DNA of 35,848 nucleotides from Chlorokybus atmophyticus. Its lineage: Eukaryota; Streptophyta; Chlorokybophyceae; Chlorokybales; Chlorokybaceae. Below the pieces are notes generated by a model, which saw only the letters and a list, made by a program, of their open reading frames with translations, did no database searches and was not told the DNA's origin. Within the stretch, counting starts at the first letter, position 1. The number at the start of each line of letters is the position of its first letter. Below, piece after piece: positions 9,019 to 19,786 of this stretch. Both the position numbers and the translations under genes were made by a program. The stretch is taken from positions 1-35,848 of the forward strand of contig RHPI01001819.1 in the NCBI GenBank assembly GCA_009103225.1, given 5' to 3'.

Positions 9019-9186
9019 GCTTGCGCTGCAATTTTGGCGGCGGCGGCAGCGGTGGCAACAACTTTTGGGGCAGCTAGCTTCGTGGGTACTACTCATGCAC
9101 CCAATATGGCTGACCGAAAAGCAGTTGATATTGCTAAAAGACTTCACAAGTCTATTGGACTCAAGCTACCTGCAATCATCTTGTAA
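9019..9186 (+). CDS. Candidate terminal exon, function unknown
   Basis: After an acceptor-like CTAGAGTTACAG (AG at 9017-9018) an open frame runs 55 codons to TAA 9184-9186. It encodes an alanine-rich start (AILAAAAAVATTFGAAS) and a more ordinary end (NMADRKAVDIAKRLHKS). TTGTAA overlaps the stop and could be a chlorophyte polyadenylation signal. No upstream exon was found, and the frame ends at the edge of the right inverted-repeat arm. It may be chance. Confidence 0.2.
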   Translation, partial: ACAAILAAAAAVATTFGAASFVGTTHAPNMADRKAVDIAKRLHKSIGLKLPAIIL

Positions 9187-10048
9187 TTATGTGATTATCG
9201 CAATGGATGTGAAGTTGCCTTACGTGCATAATAAGCACATCATATATACATGCATTACCATGTTGATGTTGTGTTATTATATCCGACCCCGCGCTTAGCA
9301 TGAAACATCATTTGCAATTCCCCTTTTTCTTGCAGTTACACAGCTGCTTGTAGTAAATAACAAGCTTGAATCAAGTGGTTTAAAGCTTAAAGCGCAGCTG
9401 ATATTGTACTCAGAAGGTAATAGTTGCGTTTGCAGCATAATAATATGTTTAATTCATACATCGAAGTCGTCAAGTGCGGTGTTGATCAAGTGTCAACAAG
9501 GACACTTCAATGTATAAATGTTGACAACTTTTACAACATTGTAAGCGTTACAATGGTGGTGATTATAAAAGTATGAAAAACGCGCATTTAAGTCACGCGA
9601 GTAAGCTAAGCGAAAGGTGTGACGCAGCGCATCACAAAACAATATGTGTACCAACCCTTTGTCGTGTTGATAAGCCCGGCACACACTTCTCCCTCGCGCT
9701 CGCCGTGCGCTCTGCATGCTTGATTGTGATTGAAAATGGTCGGTCCCGCTTCAAGGCATGTTGCTAATATTTCACCTGCATACCAACTTTTAGCGCTGCT
9801 GGCATCAGTTAGTTAAAGGACGACGCCTAGCAGGGACAGTCAACACCTTTAGCAAGCATTGATGTAATAGTTGGAATGAGTCACCAATAGGCGATTTGGA
9901 GCAAAAGCGGCAATTGCACATGTGAAAACGTTAACACGACTATCTTAAGACAAGACCCGAGGAATGCCCAAAAATGTTGCATGTGCTAGCGGTGTGAGTA
10001 ATGGCGTGAACTCCTTACCTTATACTGCACTTAGCCCCACGATAGCTC

Positions 10049-11103
10049 TTTTGATTGCTCTACTTTGCCTTTCCGTGTATGCCTGCACTGACCTACAGGT
10101 GTAGTCATCAAAATCTGTCTCCTACGACATGCATTATTACTACAATTATCCCTTCATGGTGCTGTTGCTGCATATTTCAAAATGCAATCATTGGCACTAA
10201 CTTGTGTGTTGCCGATGTTGTGCTTGCAGAGCATAATCTCATTTTAACGAGCAACTTGCATCCGCATGCTACACATCAGCATGACTGCTTCGTGCGTGCA
10301 CCAAACATCCTTGAATTTGAGTATGTTGACTTGCAACTTACCCCACAACATGCAGTCAACAAGTAAGAAGTGCCAAGTTGCCTCGATTACGTACTCTTTG
10401 CGCGCCATGCCATGGTGCGACCCTGATACAAATATGACTTCATTCATGTAAACTTCGGACCGTGTATGGTCCGGCTGTCAATGACGGTCGGAACAGACAT
10501 AGTACGCAAATTTTATTTGGCAAGGAAATATTCTGGTCCAAAGATACGGACCATTCATAGTCCTTTTACGTCAATCTTTTGATTGCTCTACTTTGCCTTT
10601 CCGTGCATGCCTGCACTGACCTACAGGTGTAATCATAAAAATCTGTCTCCTACGACATACATTATTACTACAATTATCCCTTCGTGATGCTGTTGCTGCA
10701 TACTTAAGAATGCAATCATTGGCACTAACTTGCGTGTTGCGGATGTTGTGCTTGCAGAGCATAATCTCATCTTAACGAGCAACTTGCATCCGCATGCTAC
10801 ACATCAGCATGACTGCTTCGTGCGTGCACCAAACATCCTTGAGTTTGAGTATGTTGACTTGCAACTTACCCCACAACATGCGGTCAACAGGTAAGATGTG
10901 CCAAGTTGCCTCGACTACGTACTCTTTGCGCGCCTGCCATGGTACGGCCCCGAAAAAAACATGACTTCATTCATATGAACTTTGGACCGTGTGTGGTCCG
11001 GCTGTCAATGACAGTCGGAACAGACATAATACGCTGATTTTATTTAGCAAGGAAATATTTTGGCCCAAAGACACGGACCAATCACAGTCTTTTTACGTCA
11101 ATC
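10049..11103 (-). repeat. 528-bp tandem duplication in the right arm
   Basis: TTTTGATTGCTCTACTTTGC begins a unit at 10049 and again at 10577. Each unit ends TTTTTACGTCAATC or TTTTACGTCAATC. The units are near-identical with scattered substitutions. The left arm has this segment once (about 2046-2575). The segment contains the possible transposase C-terminal frame and TGTATGGTCCGGCTGTCAATGA. Confidence 0.9.
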
Positions 11104-11359
11104 GGTGTGCATGTAAGGCAAGAGTTGTGGGAGAAGATGCAGATAATCAAGTGAAGCACAAGCTGACGTCTCTGGTTGCTTCGTCTAATAAATCGGACAC
11201 TGCGTATGGCAAAGCAAATGCACGAATATTTGCAAGTCGTGGGTCTTGAACAAAGCCAAGTGCTTGCTAATGCCTCTTGTTTTCTTTTCACGTCAATGGG
11301 CGTGAAATGCGTATCTGGAACAGCATGCGCTCCACCTTGGCAATGTCTTGAACATGCTT

Positions 11360-11515
11360 TTAACTGTCTACGCCAAGCGTACTATGCACAAAACTCTTGC
11401 AAAGCCCCTCTAGCAACATGTGCATCGTGTCATCCAGCAAGTTGCGGTAAAGGTTAAACGCATGCAAATGCCACAACCGCCAAAATGGAGATTTGCTGGT
11501 GATGCCGCACTCCAT
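11360..11515 (-). pseudogene. Transposase fragment with MH-x-LLEGL motif, right copy
   Basis: The minus-strand frame from ATG 11515 to TAA 11360-11362 is almost identical to 1626-1781. It keeps DDTMHMLLEGLCKS and the same internal TAA, so the disabling stop predates the duplication or both positions are intron borders. Confidence 0.5.
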
Positions 11516-11601
11516 TAATTTACGTTTTCGGTTTCAGCCGTTGAGTGAGTCCACCATGCACACATTGTCATACGCATCCTGTTCTGCTCTCTCTGCCTTC
11601 T

Positions 11602-11793
11602 CTACTTGGGGATGGCGGCGGTAGCAGCGATTGTCACCACCAAAGTCGTCAGCACGTAACCTCGTGGTATCTTCACTCTGCTCAGCAAGCCGGGGTACTT
11701 GGTGTCGAGTGGCTTTAAGGAGACAACGCCGGTAGGGGACGAGGCCACATTATTAAATTGGCCTATCTCACATCGAGCTGGCTGGTTACTCAT
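11602..11793 (-). pseudogene. Upstream transposon frame, right copy
   Basis: A 63-residue frame (MSNQPARCEIGQFNNVASSP...) that differs from the left-arm copy at 1348-1539 by two adjacent residues. It lies just upstream of the MH-x-LLEGL piece in both arms. Its role is not recognised. Confidence 0.4.
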
Positions 11794-12193
11794 TTATGCC
11801 CACAGCACTACCCTGCCCGCAGCGTCATCTCTTGACCTGCATTGTAGGCAACATCCGCATCTCACAATACCGGTCTGATAGGCCGCACTGAGCAGTGCAG
11901 CCTATAACAGTCTCATGGACCGCAAGAAGGCGGATATGCTATAAACAAGTCGTAGTCATTGAAAAGCACTTATGAGACTTAAGCAAACACTACAATGGAT
12001 TGCATAACTCGTGGACTCTGGACCATGCGACTTTAGGTAACATATGTGATATGATGTGTTAAAACCAAGTTATTACCTGGTCGTCGATCGAGCACACGGC
12101 TGTTAAAGCTATGACCAATAGTGGCACTGTTTCAGGTCACACACAAGTGGTTATAGAAAAGGCTCTATACTGTCCACACCGTTTGGGAGCTGA

Positions 12194-12600
12194 TCAGTGG
12201 GAACAAAAAGCAAAGGCATGCCGGAAGACTCTTGTGAGGTACTGCGCTTCAAGGAAGTTCCCGCCACCGAGCACAAAGGCATTGACAACGGTGCAGCTGT
12301 GCTTTACAGTAGTTGTTGAGCCAACGGCGTGGATCAGCAGGGTTATATTACGAGGGTCGCCACAAGCTTGCTGAACCATCTGATGGTTGGTTTCGTGGCA
12401 CTCTGAGCATTCAAGTCACGTGATTGCCTGCGTTGTGATGCTCAAAGTCAATCTTCGGGATGTTGTGGCAGAATGTGCAGGAAACATCCAGCTTCAGTTT
12501 GCGGCGAGGGTCTCAGAAGCTGCAGTAATGCCACTTCTTTGCACCATGCCAGTACTCAGCGTTTGCAGTGGATACTGTTCCACAGGGTCGTGCATCTTTT
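12194..12600 (-). pseudogene. Cys/His-rich N-terminal part of the transposon protein
   Basis: On the minus strand, frames near 12500-12440 encode CTFCHNIPKIDFEHHNAGNH and frames near 12410-12390 encode ECSECHETNHQMVQQACGD. This gives CxxC pairs and histidines that could form a zinc finger. A stop or frameshift separates the two. Upstream of a transposase core, a DNA-binding finger is plausible. This is inference. Confidence 0.35.
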
Positions 12601-12749
12601 CGTCTTAATGGCGCCATTCCTCTAGATAGTCGTGAGCGATTAGCGGGCAGCTAACTTGGCGCTAAGCCAGGCACCAATACCATGGCACGAGAAGTGGTAA
12701 CATTCTTTGCGAGCCCTGCCGCATCCCCCTCCGCATGGTGTGAAGGCGA

Positions 12750-13258
12750 TTAATCATGTTGCTTGGTCTCGCCCGTGCCCCGATCATTGTCATCTTCATT
12801 GAGTGTGGGATAAGGTGCATCAAACAAGTACTTGCATGTGGGGACAGTCAGGCGCTGAGGAACAGGCATGCCAAGCGCGGCCAACAGTTTATCCACGGCG
12901 GCAATGTTTGTCGGCAATTCCTCCACAACAAGGCTTTGCAACATTAGGTCGCCTATGAGGCTGACGATGTCATCCCGCAATTGCTCCTGTTCGCAAAGAA
13001 CCTCCAAGGCCAGCTTGACCACAGAGTTTATCTGGCTAAAGATGAGCTTCATGATTTCGTTAACAAGAGCAATCTGGACGCCGGAATTCTCAAGGGCTGT
13101 CAGGATCTTTAGGCCGATATCCAACCACTTTTCAGTGGTACACTCCGATGAAGGTTGGCTGGGCTCCAGAGGTTGACTAGGGGAATATATGGTGCCCACT
13201 TGCTTGCGGCAACTGCCGGGTTAAATGCACGCACCCTTGCAACTTCTTCGTCCACCAT
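12750..13258 (-). pseudogene. Helical protein remnant, function unknown
   Basis: Two minus-strand frames meet near 13180. The first starts at ATG 13258 (MVDEEVARVRAFNPAVAASK). The second continues as SQPLEPSQPSSECTTEKWLD and runs to the stop at 12750. The second frame is strongly helical and amphipathic (ILTALENSGVQIALVNEIMK, DDIVSLIGDLMLQSLVVEEL), about 140 residues. A one-base shift or an unrecognised intron separates the frames. It lies just outside the right arm and in the same direction as the transposon frames, so it may be the transposon's first ORF, missing from the truncated left copy. No family was recognised. Confidence 0.4.
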
Positions 13259-13384
13259 GTATAATACCAGCTTGTTTAGCCAGCAAGCTATCAACATTAA
13301 TCCACATCACCACGCTGTGAAGGAACACAAGCAAGATACACGCGCACCTGGCTGTGTTCTAGTCCGGACTGGGCAGTGTCAATA

Positions 13385-13640
13385 AGATCAACATAACCAT
13401 GTAACTATTGCGGTTCTGAGGACAATGCGAGGAGAGGTTAAGTAAAGGAGATTTGCTCATCTTTGGTTAATATACATGTATGAGGTATGCTAGTGCATCC
13501 CACGCTATTTAGGTGGTATTCACACACAAGTATGATAGCGGGAATAAAGTTTCTGAGTTAAGAACTCACATTTCATACCCCATGTGTGCATGCGTGACAT
13601 GCTTTTTGGCGTGCTAAGATGGTGCCGTTCAACCAGTACA
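13385..13640 (+). repeat. Dispersed repeat, copy 2
   Basis: The direct-orientation partner of 3455-3708. Here it follows the helical ORF region rather than the inverted-repeat arm. Confidence 0.88.
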
Positions 13641-14215
13641 AGTTCATCCAAAGTTATCACCTGTGAGACGCAGCAAACGAGCGCATAAGACCCTTTAGTG
13701 CTGCCGCGATGATGAAGGCTATGTGCTTAGTGTGCTGGACGTGCACCCCGACGCCCAATCACCCAACAAATCAGGCCGTCCACCACCATAGCAACTTACA
13801 TGCACATGGACTTGGGTTGATGTGATTCTTACAAACCCGGTGCAATCGGCAGTAGCGATGCATCAATGAGCAAGCACATGCATAACAACATGCTCATAGG
13901 CATAAGTAGCGTCTAAGCAACAGCTTTTGAAACAGCATGTTAGTGAATAGCACATATGTACAGCATATGCACCAAGTCAAATACGGCTAGCATATGAGAG
14001 AAAGGGCTCTGCCATTACTCTACATCAATGTCATCATGTTGACGTAATTCAGCTGCTGTCGGCAAAATAAGCAAAATTTCGTGAGGCTACAACATGTTCT
14101 GACCTCCTACTTTCTGCACTGGTTGCATCCGACGTCTACGCCGCAAACTAGTTCTTTGATATGGTCATTTTGCACCACTTCGCCTAGATGCTTCATATTG
14201 CCACCATTGAAAGTG
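13641..14215. other. No gene seen
   Basis: Intergenic sequence downstream of the PNGase A gene. No frame was supported. Confidence 0.4.
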
Positions 14216-14220
14216 TTACA
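14216..14220 (-). terminator. Likely polyadenylation signal TGTAA
   Basis: The minus strand reads TGTAA about 100 bases after the proposed stop of the PNGase A gene. TGTAA is the usual signal in chlorophyte algae. Confidence 0.5.
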
Positions 14221-14318
14221 GAAAATTGAAGAGTCCTCGAAGATAAGCATAGCTGTCTTTGTCTTCAAGTACAAGGACACCACATGGCAGTTTGCAATCA
14301 AAACGTTGCAGAACACAC

Positions 14319-16981
14319 CTAACAAGTGCTGGAGCTGGTTCGTGTCTCTGAAGCGGTCGTCTCCTCGACATGTGGGTCATTTTGACCATATACCTCCTTC
14401 CATGTGTCTCTGTACACATACTCTTCATGATAGCAAGGCAAGAGAAGAGAGGTTTCCGCAACTGGCGAGATTATGAAATCATATTGAGAAGATAGACTAA
14501 ACTCGCCAGACGAATAAGCCTCCTCAGTCTGTTCGCGGCTCACAGTGTACGACTCCGTTTCATTCCACACGGATGGTGGATGCATATGCTGCGCTTCACG
14601 TGTGAATGTGCGCACGTTGGTTAACTGCGAAAAGTCTCCCCCACTCAATTTTTCGCGCTGGTCATTCCATCCGTACACGTTTGTTGTAGTAGAGTAGTTG
14701 CTGGGTGCACCATCAAACGCCTTTGCAACAACTGTTGTAGCACTCTGCACCTGTTGTTGATTGTACAAGTAACTTCAGCTGCACAGTTACTGCAGCAATA
14801 CTAATGACTTACCGTTTGATACGTATCTTTCGCACTTCTGAATCCGTCATCTGCCGTGCTATTGACAACGACACGATGTGCTTCAGAGTAGATTGTTGTG
14901 ACAATCTTGCCAGCTGAAGTCTGCGGCACACAGTATACACCTCAAGTAATCAAACCTGCATTACCAGCATCAAGTGCCTACCCCCCCAACCCCCACCTGT
15001 AAAATAACATTCACAAGCACGCATGCAGGCACCCATCCATCCATCCAAACGAGGATGCAGACGCACCCGCAAGAAGCCCGCAAATGAAGCTTGTTGCAGG
15101 TATTCTCTCGTGGTGATGGCCCCTGACCCAGAGGGTGAACCATAATAGTAGGTTTCGTCGTCTCTGCTTTCCAGCTGGTACGTTGCGAAATGCGCATAGC
15201 GCAATCTCCCTGTCGTGCGCGACGCACCGCGATCACGCCACACATGCAGGTTGGCATCAATCTGGTACGCGCATGAATAGGCAGCGTCTGCAAGGAAGGT
15301 CTCCGTGGCGACGAAAGCAATATGATGGCGCTTGCCATCGGTGAGGGTGCCAACAAACGGCGTGATATCAACCTCAACGCCATACACGACCATCGCGGGG
15401 TTGTCGAACCTAACGTCATCACTCTCGCCCCATGCCACACCTGCCACGCGCCCATCAAGCAGTACGGCTATAGAAAAGGGAGCGAAGGAACCATATGCTG
15501 CCCCCGCATACACTGCCTTGACCTCCAGCACAGCACTCAGAGTGTTGACGGGAGCTTTGAAGGCCACTGTAGGTGACGGCAGTGAGGCATTTGCCACGCA
15601 CAAGCGCGGGTGGAGGGCTTGATGGACGTTACCACTTTTCCACCCTGATATGGGGATGACTAGGTCGGCAACGTCTGGCTTTGGAGTGTCGCCAGCAAGG
15701 TAGTAATGGTACGTCGCCGTGAGCTTGATGTCATAGGGAAAGACCGCACTAGTGCCATCTGGTATATCCGCATACATGCGCAGCTGCCCTGGAAGCTGCA
15801 GCACCGCTGCATACTAGACCACACAAAACCAATTGCAGCTTGCTAGCATGTAATAAAGCAGCACGTCAAAAGCCCTTGAGGCGTGCATACCTTGGTGACG
15901 ACCGCATGGAAGTCATAATAATGGTTTGGTGTGAGCGGATCGTGGTCGATGGGTTTCTGAATAAAGGGAAGGTCGTATGGCTGAAAGTCGCCGGGCCCCG
16001 TCTGAATCTGCTGAGTCGGGGCGGCATCAACGAAGGTGAAAATATCCACACCTGGAGGCGAGGTAGTGTGAGAGGATTGATGGAAAGCTATTTGGGTCAA
16101 TGTCTGACTGATGTTTCGCCTATAAAATGAAACTTGCAAGACACACATGGCAGCCATATGCAGGCGAGCACACACCGCGCAGCCATATGCCAACGGTCAC
16201 AGGAAGAGAGCCGACGTCGGTGCGCGTGTAGTTGACGCTGGCGGTGAGAGTTGTAAGCCCGCACCAGGTGGCTTTCTTGCCATGCTGCACTGCCGTGCAT
16301 GACATCGCCGCTGGCGGTGGCAGATAGGCAACCACACACGACCGCTGCGCATCTCCAACCGCAGCAAGCTGGAAGGAGCATTGTGCCAGCGTGATATTCA
16401 CCGAGCAAGAGCTGCTCGACGCTGGTGGATACGCAAGTGGACGCCGATCAAGGTACCACTCCTGCAGACGAGTTTGTTGTTACAGAACACACGATGCTTG
16501 TGATGTTGCTACTGTAGCAGAAGCTCAAAGATTGGTGAAAACTTCAGATAACGCTGCAGTGTGGTTAGCTTCTTCACACAAGCGTGTTGTAGTGTGTGAG
16601 GCAGCAACTTGACCCTGAATGGCGAGATGACAAGCTGAAACATTATATTATATGCACGGTCGACGCGTACATGCATGTAAGAGAACCGGTATCGTGCACA
16701 TGGAGTCGGAAGCGGCAGCCTGGGGACACAGGCTACTTACGGCTCGTGCCTTGCATGTGATGAGCGACATGCCGCACGCGCGTGCGGGCACGAAGCAAGC
16801 GGCGGCATGACGCAAGACCTCTACCTCCTCAGGTCAATCCAAGCGAGAGAGCAAAGCTGGCCTCATCACTCCACAACCATCCGCTTTCAACCGCGTGCCT
16901 TACCTTGGTGGTGACGGTTGCCGCCGCCGCTGTCGCCGACAAACCCACCAGCAGCAGCAGCAGCAGCAGCAGCTTCGCCAT
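14319..16981 (-). CDS. Peptide N-glycanase A (PNGase A)-like glycoamidase
   Basis: Members of this family release N-glycans by cleaving the GlcNAc-Asn amide bond, in the secretory path or vacuole. Exons on the minus strand: 16981-16904, 16461-16176, 16051-15891, 15813-15067, 14920-14813, and about 14744-14319 (acceptor 14745 or 14751). All junctions are GT-AG and phases agree: phase 1 between exons 2 and 3, phase 0 elsewhere. The product is about 601 residues, near the usual plant length. Residues 1-26 form a signal peptide (MAKLLLLLLLLVGLSATAAA). Family signatures include EWYLDRRPL at the start of exon 2, VGIWLRGVDIFTFVDAAPT across the exon 2-3 junction, DVADLVIPIS, DITPFVGTLTDGKRH (about 325-339) and IDANLHVW (about 361-368). 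The last exon is divergent. It ends with TAG at 14319-14321, and TGTAA follows at 14216-14220. The C-terminus is the least certain part: a further intron near 14390 cannot be excluded. Confidence 0.88.
16904..16981 (-). other. Signal-peptide exon with eight CTG leucine codons
   Basis: Twenty-six codons from ATG 16981, with donor GTAAGG after AAG at 16904. Eight consecutive CTG codons form the hydrophobic core, followed by GLSATAAAA, a plausible cleavage region. The exon is separated from exon 2 by a 442-base intron. The start is chosen because it is the ATG that opens the signal peptide and joins exon 2 in phase. Confidence 0.85.
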
Positions 16982-17900
16982 CGCGGTCAGCAGCGCTTCA
17001 CCCCACAGCGCTCAGCAGACAGATGTTCAGAAACGCCGGCGATGGCGAGAAGCTCTGCTGCGACAAAGAGAGAGGATGAAAAAGGACGCTCGCACGGCGC
17101 ACACGGCGTGTTTCTGAGCGCGCCAGGAGCACGAGGCGCAAGAAAGGACTCAGGTGAGCAACAGGGAACCAGGAAACCGACTACTGTCTGCGACAGATTG
17201 CACAGACCCTGTCAGCATGAAGTTTGTCAGCAGCACAGCACAAAGCCTAAACTTGGCTTTGGGTATATGGATGCATCACACACCATGCACCGATCCCCCC
17301 ACACCACACCACACCACCACGTTGCATGCTTCGGTTGGCGCATTGCTTCATTATGCGTGCAGCACATGCAACTCATCTCCACAAAGCCTCACACACGTGT
17401 GCATGCCAGATGCATGCGAATAGTATTTACAGCATTCATCGCACGCAAATGAAAAATGTTAGCAATTACAAACATCAGCATGCATGCACGGAAGTCATAT
17501 ATATGATGCGTAGCATTAACATTGAAGTTTGTGGAAGTCATTTTGTTAAGCATATTGCAACTGGCTTGTAATGTTGCATGTTGTGCGCACGAGGATTAAT
17601 TGACCGCAAATTACATTTGAAAGAGAGGAAAAGGCAGAAAATGGTGCTAACTTGCGCATCAGGAGTGCGCTACATGATTCGATGAGAGGGACTAAAGAGA
17701 GCGCCCACAATTACGCATGCAGAGAGCAATTGAGGAATAAATTTCGAGTAAGACATTATGTAGAACATAACAACCACAGTACGTGAGCAATTAACTTTGC
17801 ACAATCACGCGATGCTTAAATAATTCTTGGGTGAGAGCGACAGGTGTAGATGCAAACAATATTGGTTTACATCCATTGTATAAAGTATGTGATTGTTGTA
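16982..17900. other. 5' flank of the PNGase A gene, no gene seen
   Basis: Probable 5' UTR and promoter side of the minus-strand gene. + strand frames here mirror the signal-peptide exon and low-complexity CCACCACAC tracts. No start-proximal element could be assigned. Confidence 0.35.
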
Positions 17901-18059
17901 TATGCATAGCTGCGAAGGTAACAATGCCAAACACCATAGATGTCAATGATGTTACGAGGTCCTCAATACGCCACCGCCACCTTTCCTCCAATCCGTCCAC
18001 TTGCAACTCATTACGTAAGGAGAGGGCTTACAACCTCCTCCCTTTCAACCCTTACGATA

Positions 18060-18112
18060 ACACTGCCGCCGCCGCCGCCGCCACCGCCACCGCCACCGCC
18101 AGAGCAGCGGGC
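18060..18112 (+). repeat. GCC/ACC trinucleotide tract
   Basis: A run of CCGCCGCCGCC then CACCGCCACCGCC. It encodes poly-Pro or poly-Ala on the + strand and poly-Gly on the minus strand. It may be a decayed coding repeat or simple satellite. Confidence 0.8.
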
Positions 18113-18389
18113 GGAGCCGATGATTCCCTTGGTTATGGAAACAATTACGTATCATCGCTTCAGCGATAATAAGTTCATAGCTATGCAGGTTACTAATTGC
18201 ATTATCTTAAACACCGTCCCGATGCCAACATTTTTCATATGCTTGTCGATACTACAAAGCTCCTAGCCTGGTTGAAGCATTTGGAAAATCGGGCCATCAT
18301 CGACTATGTTTTATTCACTTGCAGCCGTCAAACTCCGATGTTGACACCGCTCCAATCTGCAGCACTTTTATCCAAGCATGTGAATGCGA

Positions 18390-18605
18390 ATGAGTGGCAT
18401 CGGCAGCCGGCAGAACCATGTAGCGCCTAGTCAACTTAGCCCCTTCCTTCCCACCGACTATGACAAGCAACCGACCATTCCACAACTTAAGGACTACATT
18501 GCCTCTCATGCTAAGCTTAGAGCTAAGGTCGATACAAGGATCTAGCAGCTGTCTGTCGTTAAAGCTCAAGACCCCTTAAAAAAGTTGCTTGAATTAGACT
18601 TGTAG
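18390..18605 (+). pseudogene. Broken reading frame with in-frame TAGs
   Basis: From ATG 18390 the frame encodes MSGIGSRQNHVAPSQLSPFL, then PTDYDKQPTIPQLKDYIASH and a basic helix, to TAG at 18543. It continues in the same frame with QLSVVKAQDPLKKLLELDL to a second TAG at 18603. The composition looks like real protein on both sides of the first stop. No family was recognised. A neighbouring fragment near 18890-19020 (SKYAVPHDNGTLLSHQY...) is similar in character and lies in the same direction. Confidence 0.35.
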
Positions 18606-19024
18606 CCGGTCACTGCGTCGCTTTGCTCGGCGAGATCATGCGGAGCTACTGGCTTAAGCATATGCTTAAATTTGCTCCCAACAGTTGTGAGCTTGTGATC
18701 AGTGCTTCATCTAGCATTCCGACTTCTTGCCATTTCGCAAAAATAGCAGGCAGATGTTTATTCTTAACCTTGTTGTCGGTGCTGAGGGCTTCACTACATT
18801 TGCTCGAAAGCAAAAGGAGTGTCTTTTGCGTTGACTCACACAACAACTCTTTAAATGCGCTAACACTCTATTGCTCCGCTTAAGAGGAGCTAGTAAGTAT
18901 GCTGTACCCCATGATAATGGAACTCTCTTATCTCATCAGTACATGGGATCCGATATGTCCGTTATATTGCGCAAGAAATGCAAAACCATAATCTGGACGC
19001 CCAATTTTAAGCGGCGCTAACAGG

Positions 19025-19267
19025 TTAGCCCGTCAGGACACCTGATCGCTCACCGATGTGTGAAAACCCAAGAAACCCATCCGTGAAGTGTTTTTCGACT
19101 TCCCCTATAACTTTGCTCAGCACTTCGCTATGCTGTAACCATGGAGTTGTTAGGAAAATAATGTGCTTGAGGTCAGAAGTACCAAAAACTTGGCTTAAAT
19201 GAGGCATTGTGTATTTAACACCTTGGCCTACATCATGGAGAGTAAGTTCTACCTTAACGAAATGCAT
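19025..19267 (-). pseudogene. Protein-like open frame, function unknown
   Basis: An 80-codon minus-strand frame with ordinary protein composition: a VKVELTLHDVGQGVKY start, then DLKHIIFLTTPWLQHSEVLS and a helix. The pattern of a beta strand ending in TTP followed by a helix recalls nucleotide-binding dehydrogenase folds, but this is too weak for assignment. Neighbouring minus-strand frames (18646-18846, 18315-18569) are equally protein-like and unlinked. Confidence 0.25.
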
Positions 19268-19421
19268 GTAGTGATTTGCGCCATAGGTTAATGGAAGTCT
19301 TATAAGTGGTATGTGTGCGTAATGAATGGCTACCTGCAGGCCTTACAAGCAATTTCCAACAATGAGCAATAGGAAAAGCTGCATACGAGCTATAAAAGGT
19401 TAGCCTGATAATGAACCAGCC

Positions 19422-19786
19422 ATGTATGAAGATGTTGAGGAGGCGGCAAAGGACGAGACTGCAGCGGAAGCTGCAAAGGATGAGGAAGCGAAGGCAGTGG
19501 TGAAAGACTTTGCGGAGGAGCCGCAAAAGACGCTACCGGATATATAGCTGCGTTCATGAACCTCGATTACCTCAGCGATGATAAAGGGGACCCTGAGCTC
19601 GAGGTCACTCTCTCATAGCTTGAGCCCGCTTTTGCAGCGAAATCAAATGCAGCAAAGTCATTCCAAGAGGAGAGGATTGCCACTGTCGTTACTCAAGTGT
19701 ATCTTGCAAAAGCTCTTGAGATCGTTAAGGAGGCCATCAACATCCCCACCTCCCACAAGAAGAATAAATATAATGTGTATTATTAA
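19422..19786 (+). pseudogene. Acidic, Ala/Lys-rich broken reading frames
   Basis: The first frame, 19422-19547, starts MYEDVEEAAKDETAAEAAKD and ends at TAG 19545. A second frame, shifted, runs from ATG 19556 to TAA 19784 with one internal TAG at 19616. It encodes NLDYLSDDKGDPELEVTLS and then a helical stretch with EERIATVVTQVYLAKALEIV. Together they look like one decayed gene of about 120 codons, rich in charged helices. No family was recognised. Confidence 0.35.

Larger units (their letters stand above)
9183..12742 (-). repeat. Right arm of large inverted repeat
   Basis: The reverse complement of 371-3455, with the same order of broken frames. It is longer than the left arm because a 528-bp segment is tandemly duplicated at 10049-11103. 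It lacks one half of the 3098-3167 hairpin. The homology ends inward at 9183 and outward at 12742. Confidence 0.93.

Noticed and set aside
14970-16401. Open frames on the + strand and in other minus frames across the PNGase A gene
   Set aside because: They are shadows of the exons, whose family match and splice phases are consistent.
18390-19786. Reassignment of TAG to an amino acid in this genome
   Set aside because: The PNGase A model ends in TAG and other broken frames end in TAA or TGA, so decay is simpler.
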